A stretch of 60,654 bases of DNA from Succinivibrionaceae bacterium. GTDB lineage: Bacteria; Pseudomonadota; Gammaproteobacteria; Enterobacterales; Succinivibrionaceae. Made by a program: the position numbers and the translations under genes. Positions 46,046 through 53,595 of this stretch are shown one piece after another. The stretch spans positions 1 through 60,654 of the forward strand of contig JAEEOK010000103.1 in NCBI GenBank assembly GCA_016284235.1, read 5' to 3'. The notes beneath the pieces were generated by a model that was not told where the DNA came from, ran no database searches, and was given only the letters and a program-made list of their open reading frames with translations. Every line of letters starts with the position of its first letter. Within the stretch, counting starts at the first letter, position 1.

Positions 46046-47524
46046 ATGGCGACTGATGTTTATGTATCGGCTACGTTAAGAATGTTTACCGGCAGAGAGC
46101 CGGTGATACAGGCTGACGGTACTTCGGTTTGCGAAATTCTCAGGAGCGTGGCGGCCGGACATGATGACATTAAGAGGATCCTGTTTGCAGAAGAGGGAAA
46201 TCTGCGGGATTTTGTCAGAATTTTTGTCAACAATACGGAAATCCGCGGTCTTCAGGGACTGGATACTCCGGTTAAGCCCGGCGATACCGTCTACCTGATT
46301 CCTGCCGTGGCAGGCGGTGCTCCTAAAAAGAACACCTCTGTCATTCCGGCCGAAAGAAGCAGTGAAGTTTCCTTCAGTGATAAGGATCTGGAGCGCTATG
46401 CGGGACACTTTCTCCTGAAGGAGACGGGAGTCAAGGGACAGAAGCGAATCAGGGCTGCCAGGGTGCTTATTGCCGGTCTGGGACCGATTGGAGTTGAGAC
46501 AGCATCCATACTGGCCTCCGCAGGTGTTGGCACCATAGGACTTTGGGATCACAGAAAAACAGAACTTCCGGATATCAAGAACCTTATTGCTTTCACGGAA
46601 AGGGATCTGAAACGACCAAGAACCGCTGTGGTAAAGGATCGCATCAGGAATATCTGCAGGGAAACCGAAGTCAGCGTCTTTGACTACGAGATCACTTCTG
46701 ATAACGCCGAGGAGACAGTCAGCGGCTACGATCTGGTAGTTGACTGCACGGACAGCTTTAAAAGCCGCTATCTGATCAACGATGCGTGCTTCTTTGCCGC
46801 CGTGCCCTGTGTATTTGCATCGCTTTACCATACAGAGGGACGGCTGACGGTGTTCAAAAACGACCGGTCGACGCAGAGTCCGTGCCTGAGGTGTCTTTTC
46901 CCGGCGCCGCCCGAGAGAAATCTTGTACCGACATGTTCTCAAACCGGCATATTCAGCGGAGTTCCGTCAATAATCGGAGGCTATGCCGCCTGCGAGGTTC
47001 TCAAGCTGATCACCGGCTCGGGCTCAACTCTGGAAGGAAAACTTCTTTCCATAGATCCCCTGAATCTGACAACACATGTATTCAATGTGGACAGAAACTG
47101 CAGCTGTGCTCTCTGCGGGGAATCACCGTCTGTCAGAAGTGTTCAGGCGGTGGACTACTACGACTTCTGCAATCTCAGGGAGCCTGATGACACCCCTCCG
47201 GTTGAAAGCATCACCGTTGAGGAGCTGGTGCGCCGTATTGAAAACCATGAACCGCTTACCCTGGTCGATGTCAGAGAGCCGCATGAAAGAGCCGTGCACC
47301 GCTTCAAGCAGGCTGTTGCGATCCCTATCGGACAGCTTGTACGCAGAAAGAAGGAGCTTAATCCGGACGTGGATACCATATTCCTCTGCAAGGAGGGAAA
47401 ACGTAGCATTCTTGCAATAAACACTCTCCGTGAGGCTTCCTACACAGGTCCGATGTACAACCTGAAGGGAGGTCTGGATGCGGCAAAGGATCTCGTATTC
47501 TCCGATGAGGCCGGCTGGCTGTAG
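46046..47524 (+). CDS. MoaD/ThiS - E1-like (ThiF/MoeB) - rhodanese fusion protein
   Basis: A 492-residue three-domain protein. Residues 1-91 are a beta-grasp sulfur carrier ending in Gly-Gly (AVAGG, G90-G91). Residues about 110-365 are an E1-like ThiF/MoeB domain with the nucleotide motif GLGPIG, D168, D236, C297 in PTC, and zinc cysteines C280/C283 and C354/C357. Residues about 388-485 are a rhodanese with active-site C448 in CKEGKRS. Three residues essential for adenylation in MoeB (its R14, R73 and K86) are here Gly (in YAGH), Asn179 and Arg192, so adenylation may be lost. The carrier Gly-Gly is internal and would need proteolysis to be used; a JAMM protease is encoded 6 kb downstream. It opens the operon with the encapsulin and desulfurase. 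Confidence 0.9.
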   Translation: MATDVYVSATLRMFTGREPVIQADGTSVCEILRSVAAGHDDIKRILFAEEGNLRDFVRIFVNNTEIRGLQGLDTPVKPGDTVYLIPAVAGGAPKKNTSVIPAERSSEVSFSDKDLERYAGHFLLKETGVKGQKRIRAARVLIAGLGPIGVETASILASAGVGTIGLWDHRKTELPDIKNLIAFTERDLKRPRTAVVKDRIRNICRETEVSVFDYEITSDNAEETVSGYDLVVDCTDSFKSRYLINDACFFAAVPCVFASLYHTEGRLTVFKNDRSTQSPCLRCLFPAPPERNLVPTCSQTGIFSGVPSIIGGYAACEVLKLITGSGSTLEGKLLSIDPLNLTTHVFNVDRNCSCALCGESPSVRSVQAVDYYDFCNLREPDDTPPVESITVEELVRRIENHEPLTLVDVREPHERAVHRFKQAVAIPIGQLVRRKKELNPDVDTIFLCKEGKRSILAINTLREASYTGPMYNLKGGLDAAKDLVFSDEAGWL

Positions 47525-47649
47525 TTTTTTTAAGATTTAGCGTCCGTACCGGCAATCCGTGCACCGGTGCCGTACAGGACTCCCTTTCGATTGACCGCTG
47601 ACACGGCTTTCGTTTTTTTTCAAATCTATTTGTATTGAGGTATTGTTTT

Positions 47650-48594
47650 ATGTCAGAAAATATCAGTGTAAATGCTTTAGGTAAAAAGGCAGCCTATAAT
47701 CTTGCCGATGTTGCCAAAACCCGCCCGCAGTTCGGCTCTCTTACTCCTAAGTGGACCACCAGATTTCTTGAATTCAAGGGTCTGTCCTCAGGTATCTACA
47801 GAGTCAACCGTGTAGCCGAAGGAGATACTCCGCTTGATGTTCTCTGCTCCCAGACCAAGAAGTCTCCGATAATTCCTCAGGGTTTCGTCAAATACGAGGA
47901 GGAGCCGAGAGAGTATCAGCTCAGTTCAATCTCCACCATCATCAATGTAGACACCGCCGTACAGGATGTCTACAGCTCCCCTTACGATCAGACAAAGGAG
48001 CAGCTGGCTCTTGCGGTTGAGAGTCTCAGAGAGCGTCAGGAAAGCCAGCTCATCAACAACGATGACTACGGTCTTCTGAAGAATATCGCTCCGAAACAGC
48101 GCATTCAGACAAGAAACGGAGCACCGACACCTGATGATCTGGACGAGCTTATCTCCAAGGTATGGAAGGAGCCTTCCTTCTTCCTGGCACATCCGAGAGC
48201 CATTGCAGCCTTTGAGAGAGAATGCACCAAACGCGGTGTTCCTCCGGTAACAGCAAACATCAACGGCGGAACCTTCATTCTGTGGCGCGGTATTCCTATT
48301 GTTCCAACCAACAAGCTTCTGGTTGACGGTCTCAAGGAGCCGGAGAGCCAGTCAGGCAAGACCAATATTCTGCTTCTGCGCACCGGCGAGGCAAAACGCG
48401 GTGTTATCGGTCTCTACCAGCAGGGACTCCAGAACGAGGCATCCCGCGGTCTTTCAATACGGTTCCGCGGCATTGACGACAAGGGTCTGGCATCATATCT
48501 GCTCTCTCTTTACTGCTCCGCTGCAATCCTTGCCGATGACGCAATTGCGGTACTGGAAGATGTAGAGGTTGGAGAGTACTATGACTATCAGTAA
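47650..48594 (+). CDS. Family 2A encapsulin shell protein (SrpI-like)
   Basis: A 314-residue HK97-fold shell protein of the type described in Synechococcus as SrpI. Recognisable segments are NALGKKAAYNLADVAKTRPQ at the N-terminus, LTPKWTTRFL and SGIYRVNRV, HPRAIAAFERECTKRGVPP and TFILWRGIPIVPTNKL, then RGLSIRFRGIDDKGLASYLLSLY. Sixty copies assemble an icosahedral protein compartment around a cargo enzyme. I start at the ATG at 47650, with GAGG nine bases before it, not at an upstream TTG. Its last 14 bases overlap the start of the desulfurase gene, the known cargo of this family, which supports the call strongly. Such compartments are reported to store elemental sulfur. Confidence 0.93.
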   Translation: MSENISVNALGKKAAYNLADVAKTRPQFGSLTPKWTTRFLEFKGLSSGIYRVNRVAEGDTPLDVLCSQTKKSPIIPQGFVKYEEEPREYQLSSISTIINVDTAVQDVYSSPYDQTKEQLALAVESLRERQESQLINNDDYGLLKNIAPKQRIQTRNGAPTPDDLDELISKVWKEPSFFLAHPRAIAAFERECTKRGVPPVTANINGGTFILWRGIPIVPTNKLLVDGLKEPESQSGKTNILLLRTGEAKRGVIGLYQQGLQNEASRGLSIRFRGIDDKGLASYLLSLYCSAAILADDAIAVLEDVEVGEYYDYQ

Positions 48595-50311
48595 TTCTGT
48601 AGCACCCGAAGCTCTGGGGCTGCCATCCGTTCATGAGCTGGAAGCCCTGGCGGGACAGTATCTGCAGGATTTTGACGGCAGCATTCTGGAGCCGGATGTC
48701 TGTGCAGAACAGACTGAAGCTCTGGTAACCCGCGGGGATACCGCAGTGTTCGGCACAGCGGCCTCCAAAGCGGCAGCTGTTTCGGGCTTTGATGATTTTC
48801 AGAAAATCGCAGACGAGGCTGTAAGAAACGATGATGCCGCCTATGCCGGCATTGTACCGAATTCCTCCGCGGTTTCAGAATACACCATCCCGGGCTTTTC
48901 AGAAGCCGATGCACTGGTAAGGCAGAGCGCCGGCTTTAATGCTCCCGCAACGGCATCCTCCTGGGAAGTCAGATCCTATGCACCGGTGGTTGTGTCCAAG
49001 ACGGAAGGTTTGAATCAGACTTCTGCAGCTGCGCAGGAAAAGGAAGTCCGCGAACTGGAATCCACAGTCGGCGGACAGACCGGAAACCGCAGTATTGTGG
49101 TGGGTTCAAAAACTCTCGAGCAAATCAGACAGGATTTTCCGATTTTGCGCGAAACCGTAAATAATCATCCTCTTGTCTGGCTTGACAACGGCGCCACCAC
49201 CCAGAGACCGCAGTCTGTCATCGACCGTCTGAGCTATTACTACACTCATGAGAACTCAAATGTTCACAGAGGCGCTCACACCATGGCGGCCAGATCCACG
49301 GATGCATATGAAGATGCGAGAAAGACGGTGGCAAATTTTATCGGTGCTCCGTCAAGCGACAATATTGTCTTTGTCAGAGGCACCACCGAGGCAATCAATC
49401 TTGTTGCTCACGCCTACGTGAAGCCGATGCTCAGACCCGGCGATGAAATCATAGTGTCACTGCTGGAGCATCACGCCAATATCGTTCCGTGGCAGCTTGT
49501 AGCCGGTGAGACCGGTGCGGTAATCAAGGTTATTCCTGTGGATGCCGACGGACAGCTCAACATTGGAGCATACGAGAAACTTTTCACACCGAAGACAAAA
49601 TTTGTTTCCGTAACCCATGTATCAAATGTGCTCGGCACCGTCACTCCTGTGGAGGAGCTGGTTGCCATAGCACATGCCCACGGCGTCAGGATCCTTATCG
49701 ACGGAGCCCAGTCCATTGCACACATTCCTGTGAATGTTTCCGCACTTGATACAGACTTCTTCGTGTTCTCCGGCCACAAGGTGTATGCACCTACAGGCAT
49801 CGGAGCTCTTTACGGCAAGTCGGATGTTCTTGATCAGGCAAGACCTTATCACGGCGGCGGCAATATGATTGCGGACGTAACCTTTGAAAGAACGATCTAC
49901 AATCCCGCCCCGAACAAGTTCGAAGCAGGCACCGGAAGCATCGGTGATGCGGTAGGACTCGGCGCGGCTCTTAATTATCTGAGCAGTATCGGCATTCACG
50001 AAATCGCCAGATACGAACACGAACTGGTGGCCTACGGTATGCAGGAGCTGGGCAGGATCAAGGGTCTGCACCTTATCGGAACTGCGAAAAACAAATCCAG
50101 TGCGCTATCGTTTGTAATGGACGGCAGGGACATTCATGAAATCGGAAAATATCTTGACGGCTACGGTATTGCCGTAAGAACGGGTCATCACTGCGCCCAG
50201 CCGATTCTCAGACATTACGGACTGGAGGGAGTGGTGAGACCGACCCTGGCAATTTACAACACCTTTGAAGATATTGACTATCTGGCAAAAGCTCTGAGAA
50301 ATCTGAGCTGA
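48581..50311 (+). CDS. Encapsulated cysteine desulfurase (SufS-type) with N-terminal cargo extension
   Basis: A 576-residue PLP enzyme that removes sulfur from L-cysteine as a persulfide, giving alanine. The catalytic part begins near residue 180 (IRQDFPILRETVNNHPLVWLDNGATTQRP) and contains HRGAH, PLP lysine K400 in FSGHKVYAPTG, and the persulfide cysteine C538 in RTGHHCAQP. The first 175 or so residues are low-complexity, rich in Ala, Ser, Val and acidic residues, and unlike any catalytic domain; family 2A desulfurase cargo proteins have a disordered N-terminal region of this sort that directs loading into the shell. The ATG at 48581 has GGAG at six bases, and four upstream codons are excluded. 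It is cotranscribed with the shell gene. Confidence 0.94.
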   Translation: MTISNSVAPEALGLPSVHELEALAGQYLQDFDGSILEPDVCAEQTEALVTRGDTAVFGTAASKAAAVSGFDDFQKIADEAVRNDDAAYAGIVPNSSAVSEYTIPGFSEADALVRQSAGFNAPATASSWEVRSYAPVVVSKTEGLNQTSAAAQEKEVRELESTVGGQTGNRSIVVGSKTLEQIRQDFPILRETVNNHPLVWLDNGATTQRPQSVIDRLSYYYTHENSNVHRGAHTMAARSTDAYEDARKTVANFIGAPSSDNIVFVRGTTEAINLVAHAYVKPMLRPGDEIIVSLLEHHANIVPWQLVAGETGAVIKVIPVDADGQLNIGAYEKLFTPKTKFVSVTHVSNVLGTVTPVEELVAIAHAHGVRILIDGAQSIAHIPVNVSALDTDFFVFSGHKVYAPTGIGALYGKSDVLDQARPYHGGGNMIADVTFERTIYNPAPNKFEAGTGSIGDAVGLGAALNYLSSIGIHEIARYEHELVAYGMQELGRIKGLHLIGTAKNKSSALSFVMDGRDIHEIGKYLDGYGIAVRTGHHCAQPILRHYGLEGVVRPTLAIYNTFEDIDYLAKALRNLS

Positions 50312-50339
50312 TAACCGTAAAAATATCATTCCCGTGTGC

Positions 50340-50366
50340 AAGGAGTCCGGACAGACCGGCTCCTTT
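50340..50366 (+). terminator. Weak terminator hairpin between the two sulfur units
   Basis: AAGGAG-T-CCGG pairs with CCGG-CTCCTT around a five-base loop, followed by only three T. It lies 29 bp after the desulfurase stop and before the metY promoter, so partial read-through is possible. Confidence 0.5.
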
Positions 50367-50403
50367 CATCCGGAAACAAAGGAAACATACATAAAAGACA
50401 TGA

Positions 50404-50438
50404 TATAATACTAATACCTAGTAGGTAAGTAGATAAAT
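50404..50438 (+). promoter_or_regulatory. Promoter -10 and operator of the metY-hcy operon
   Basis: A perfect TATAAT at 50404-50409 has no good -35 partner. Starting four bases later, AATACCTAGTAGGTAAGTAGATAAAT (50413-50438, in two pieces TACCTAGTAGGTA and AGTAGATA) matches the operator before the encapsulin operon at 16 of 26 bases and occupies the same place relative to the -10 box. The same regulator probably controls both. Confidence 0.62.
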
Positions 50439-50510
50439 TTACAGTTTTTTCACCATCCATTTACGCACACTGCGGAAATGGATCCGGAACTGATTTAAGG
50501 GGTGTCAGGA

Positions 50511-51740
50511 ATGAGATTCAACACAGCGCTGCTGCATGATGGCGTGGATTTAAAAGAAACCTACGGCTCAACGCTGCCGCCGGTATACCAGACCAGTGCA
50601 TTTCATCACGGCAGTGCTGAAGAGATGGCGGCAATTTTCGAACACAGAGCTCCAGGATACAACTACACAAGAGTAGGAAATCCTACGCTGACCGCCTTTG
50701 AAAACCGCATCACCAGACTGGAGAACGGCGCGGCGTCCGTGGCCTTCGCCTCCGGAATGGCAGCAATTTCCAATGCTGTGCTGACAATTGTTTCATCAGG
50801 TGATGAAATTGTGGCAAGCCGCGGTCTGTACGGCGGTACCTACTACCTTTTCAAGGACCTCAGGACTCTCGGGATTTCAACCAGTTTTGTCGACATTACC
50901 GACCGCAGGTCGGTGGAGGAGGCAATTACCGACAGGACAAAGCTGATATTTGCCGAGACCATCGGAAATCCAAGCCTGGAGGTCACAGATATCAGAATGC
51001 TTTCAGAGGTGGCAAAGGCACACGGCATTCCGCTGATTATCGACAACACGGCAGCAACCGCCTGGCTGGTCAGACCTCTCGATCTGGGAGCAGACATCGT
51101 AATTAACTCAACATCCAAGTATGTAAACGGTTCCGGCAGCGCCATAAGCGGAGTTCTGACCGACGGAGGAAAATTCAACTGGAAGTCACCGAAATTCCCG
51201 GAATTCGCAGCGTTTGCAAAATTCGGCAGATTTACATTCACTGCCAAACTTCGCAGCGGCTTTGCCCGTGATCTGGGAGGCTGTCTGTCACCTATGAACG
51301 CATTCCTGAACATCATCGGTCTTGAAACCCTGGGGCTTAGAATGAAAAAGGCCTGTGACAACGCTCTGCTCCTGGCACAGTGGCTTAACAGCAATCATCC
51401 CGAGCTTCAGGTGAATTATCCAGGACTGCCCGGAACGAGAACCCATGACACAGCGTTAAAAACTCTAAGCAACGGATTCGGAGCCATTCTGACTCTCAGA
51501 GCAGGCAGCAGGGAAAAGGCTTTTACAATTATGAACAGACTGAAGCTTGTCTACCGTATTTCGAATATAGGTGATGCTCGCACTCTTATTATTCATCCGG
51601 GTTCGACGCTGGCCCGCGACAACACGCCTGAGGAAAGAGAAAGCTCCGGCGTATACGATGATCTTTTAAGGATCAGTCTGGGAATCGAGGATGCTGAGGA
51701 TATCATTGATGATCTCAGGCAGGCTATTGAAACAGATTGA
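50511..51740 (+). CDS. metY: O-acetylhomoserine sulfhydrylase (MetY-like, Cys/Met metabolism PLP enzyme)
   Basis: A 409-residue fold-type I PLP enzyme of the Cys/Met metabolism family. Seen are STLPPVYQTSAF, YNYTRVGNPTLTAFE, ASGMAAISNAV (phosphate binding), IDNTAATAWLVRPLDLGADIVINSTSKYVNGSG with PLP lysine K203, and GGDAR-like NIGDARTLIIHPGSTLARD near the C-terminus. The form with SATR-type DNTAATAWLVRP and an internal insertion fits O-acetylhomoserine sulfhydrylases rather than cystathionine synthases. In the Wolinella pathway MetY takes sulfur from a carrier-protein thiocarboxylate to make homocysteine. The neighbours here (ThiS-like carrier, E1, JAMM protease) suggest the same use. The ATG at 50511 has AAGGGG eight bases upstream; an in-frame GTG at 50502 is less likely. 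Confidence 0.88.
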   Translation: MRFNTALLHDGVDLKETYGSTLPPVYQTSAFHHGSAEEMAAIFEHRAPGYNYTRVGNPTLTAFENRITRLENGAASVAFASGMAAISNAVLTIVSSGDEIVASRGLYGGTYYLFKDLRTLGISTSFVDITDRRSVEEAITDRTKLIFAETIGNPSLEVTDIRMLSEVAKAHGIPLIIDNTAATAWLVRPLDLGADIVINSTSKYVNGSGSAISGVLTDGGKFNWKSPKFPEFAAFAKFGRFTFTAKLRSGFARDLGGCLSPMNAFLNIIGLETLGLRMKKACDNALLLAQWLNSNHPELQVNYPGLPGTRTHDTALKTLSNGFGAILTLRAGSREKAFTIMNRLKLVYRISNIGDARTLIIHPGSTLARDNTPEERESSGVYDDLLRISLGIEDAEDIIDDLRQAIETD

Positions 51741-51812
51741 AATATTTTAGTGTAACCCGACGATCTTTCCGGACGGGATTGTTTTGAACATAATTTAAAC
51801 AGGAGGTTTGCT

Positions 51813-52061
51813 GTGGCAGAAGAAATCAAGGCTGACGAGAAGATTGACATTACCAATCTGGTATGCCCGAATACCTTTGTCAAGACCAAGGTGGTGCTGG
51901 ATGAACTGGACGAGGGTCAGATTCTTGAAGTTCGTCTTAACGGCGGAGAGCCGGTACAGAATGTCCCGCGTTCTCTGAAGGAGGAGGGGCACAAGGTTCT
52001 GAGTCTTAATGAAAATGATGACGGCACCTTTACCCTCTTCGTTGAAAAGGTCGGAGATTGA
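51813..52061 (+). CDS. TusA-like sulfur carrier, CPNT variant
   Basis: An 82-residue TusA-family protein. The sulfur-accepting cysteine is in NLVCPNTFVKTK, where classical TusA has CPEP/CPxP, so the second proline is replaced by threonine. The following helix VVLDELDEGQILEV and strand EGHKVLSLNENDDGTFTLFVEKV keep the fold. Variants with CPxT are found in operons for sulfur assimilation in anaerobes. The gene starts with GTG at 51813, six bases after a perfect AGGAGG. It lies 72 bp after metY and 35 bp before the carrier gene. It could hand persulfide sulfur from the desulfurase to the E1-activated carrier; this is inference. The second tusA (7351) is the housekeeping type. Confidence 0.9.
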   Translation: MAEEIKADEKIDITNLVCPNTFVKTKVVLDELDEGQILEVRLNGGEPVQNVPRSLKEEGHKVLSLNENDDGTFTLFVEKVGD

Positions 52062-52096
52062 TTCCGGCGGAACAGATAATCAGTAAGGAAATATAA

Positions 52097-52309
52097 ATGT
52101 TTATTACAGTATCAGGCGAAAAAAAGGAAGTTAAGGACGGACTCCGTCTCGAAGAGCTTATCGAGCAGGAAAACGTTCAGACTCCGCAATACGTAACCGT
52201 TTCTCTTAATGACGAATTTATAGAAACGCAGGATCGGGATAAAATTGTTCTCAAAGACGGCGACACAGTAGAGTTTCTATACTTCATGGGAGGCGGAGCA
52301 TGGCTCTAA
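52097..52309 (+). CDS. ThiS/MoaD-like sulfur carrier with a C-terminal tail after Gly-Gly (HcyS-like)
   Basis: A 70-residue beta-grasp carrier (MFITVSGEKKEVKDGLRLEELIE, VTVSLNDEFI, LKDGDTVEFLYFMGG in segments). ThiS and MoaD end in Gly-Gly, whose carboxylate is converted to a thiocarboxylate. This protein instead ends FMGGGAWL, with three residues (A68-W69-L70) after G66-G67. Such a tail must be removed before activation; in Wolinella HcyS a C-terminal residue is removed by the metalloprotease HcyD, and a JAMM protease is encoded two genes downstream here. Its last ten bases overlap the E1 gene, and the Gly-Gly codons double as the ribosome binding site of that gene. Confidence 0.9.
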   Translation: MFITVSGEKKEVKDGLRLEELIEQENVQTPQYVTVSLNDEFIETQDRDKIVLKDGDTVEFLYFMGGGAWL

Positions 52310-53109
52310 ACGATGAGCAGATAGAGAGATATTCCCGGCACATTCTTCTCAAGGAAATCGGAGCAAAAGGACAGAAGAAGCTGCTGAATGCAAAGGTTCT
52401 CATTATCGGTGCCGGAGGTCTGGGCTGCCCGGTGGGGCTTTATCTGGCGGCGGCCGGTGTCGGCACCATAGGTGTTGCAGATGCCGATACAGTGGATCTG
52501 TCAAATCTGCAGAGGCAGATCGCTCACAGCACCGCCGACATCGGCAAACCGAAGGTCCAGTCTCTGAAAGAGTCCATGGAGGCCATCAATTCTGATGTAA
52601 CTGTAAATACCTATGAGAAGTTCATCGATTCCTCCAATATCAGAGCTCTTATCCGTGATTACGACTTCATCGTGGACGGAACGGACAACTTTGCCACAAA
52701 GTTCCTCATCAATGATGCCTGTGTCATGGAGAAGAAGCCTTTCAGCCATGCCGGCATATTAAGATTCCAGGGACAGCTTATGACATATATTCCCGGTCAG
52801 GGTCCGTGCTACCGCTGTGTATTCAAGGATATGCCGCCGAAGGATGCCATACCTACCTGCCGTCAGGCCGGTGTAATCGGAGCCATGGCCGGCGTAATCG
52901 GAAGTCTTCAGGCGATGGAGACAGTGAAGTTTATCACAGGAACAGGAAAACTCCTTGTGGGAGAGCTGCTGACCTATGACGGTATCAACCAGTCATTCAG
53001 AAAGATTAAGCTTCCGCCGTGCGACGGAAAGTGTGCCATATGCGGCGAGCATCCTTCAATCACGGAGCTGAAGGATTACGAGCAGCCTGCCTGCGAGCTT
53101 AAACTGTAA
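52300..53109 (+). CDS. E1-like sulfur-carrier adenylyltransferase (ThiF/MoeB/HcyF family)
   Basis: A 269-residue activating enzyme that adenylates the C-terminal glycine of a ThiS/MoaD-type carrier. Key residues are all in place: R13 in YSRH, the GAGGLG nucleotide motif at 37-42, D61, R72 in NLQRQ, K85 in GKPK, D129 in DGTDNF, C187 in PTC, and zinc cysteines C170/C173 and C245/C248. This is in contrast to the degenerate E1 domain fused to a carrier at 46046. It overlaps the carrier gene by ten bases and lies 15 bp before the JAMM protease gene, so the three are translationally linked. By context its substrate is the carrier at 52097, feeding MetY; ThiS or MoaD as substrate cannot be excluded. 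Confidence 0.92.
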   Translation: MALNDEQIERYSRHILLKEIGAKGQKKLLNAKVLIIGAGGLGCPVGLYLAAAGVGTIGVADADTVDLSNLQRQIAHSTADIGKPKVQSLKESMEAINSDVTVNTYEKFIDSSNIRALIRDYDFIVDGTDNFATKFLINDACVMEKKPFSHAGILRFQGQLMTYIPGQGPCYRCVFKDMPPKDAIPTCRQAGVIGAMAGVIGSLQAMETVKFITGTGKLLVGELLTYDGINQSFRKIKLPPCDGKCAICGEHPSITELKDYEQPACELKL

Positions 53110-53124
53110 ATTCAGGAAATATGC

Positions 53125-53535
53125 ATGATTACTCTTAAAAAGTCAGATTATGAAAAGATGCTTGCCCATGCCAGAGCCGGACTACCGGCCGAGGCCTGCG
53201 GTCTTCTCGCCGGTACCATCGAAAACGGCGACAGGATAGTAAGGAAGGTTTATCTGCTGACAAACACTGATCATTCCAACGAGCATTTTACGATTGATCC
53301 CAAAGAACACCTGACCGCCATCAAGGATATGAGGGCATCCGGTCTTGTGCCTCTCGGGAACTGGCATTCACATCCCGAATCTCCATCCCGGCCATCGGAG
53401 GAGGACAAGAGACTGGCCTACGATCCCCATGCATCGTATATGATCCTTTCTCTCATGGATGCAGAGCCGGTGCTTAACTCATTCCATATTGAGGACGGAA
53501 CCAGCACCAAGGAGGATCTGCATATCACTGACTGA
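53125..53535 (+). CDS. JAMM/MPN+ metalloprotease (Mec/HcyD-like)
   Basis: A 136-residue zinc protease of the JAB1/MPN/Mov34 type. The full JAMM motif is present: E23 in PAEACGLLAG, H81 and H83 in WHSHPESPSRPS, S91 and D94 in SEED. Bacterial members such as Mec+ of mycobacteria and HcyD of Wolinella cut next to the Gly-Gly of sulfur-carrier proteins. Here two candidate substrates exist: the AWL tail of the small carrier at 52097, and the internal Gly-Gly junction of the carrier-E1-rhodanese fusion at 46046. It is the last gene of the operon and is followed by a strong terminator. Confidence 0.92.
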   Translation: MITLKKSDYEKMLAHARAGLPAEACGLLAGTIENGDRIVRKVYLLTNTDHSNEHFTIDPKEHLTAIKDMRASGLVPLGNWHSHPESPSRPSEEDKRLAYDPHASYMILSLMDAEPVLNSFHIEDGTSTKEDLHITD

Positions 53536-53568
53536 TACCGGCGGAATATACTCAACTGACGTTATCCG

Positions 53569-53595
53569 GAGACAGAGAACCTGTCTCTTTTTTTT
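53569..53595 (+). terminator. Intrinsic terminator of the metY-hcy operon
   Basis: A seven-base-pair stem GAGACAG/CTGTCTC with loop AGAAC is followed directly by eight T. It lies 33 bp after the JAMM gene stop. Confidence 0.93.

Noticed and set aside
46076-46942. 288-codon minus-strand open frame
   Set aside because: Antisense to the carrier-E1-rhodanese fusion, which has clear domain motifs.
50312-50510. SAM riboswitch or T-box before metY
   Set aside because: The leader is under 100 nt with no SAM-box or T-box sequence; a protein operator explains the conserved site better.
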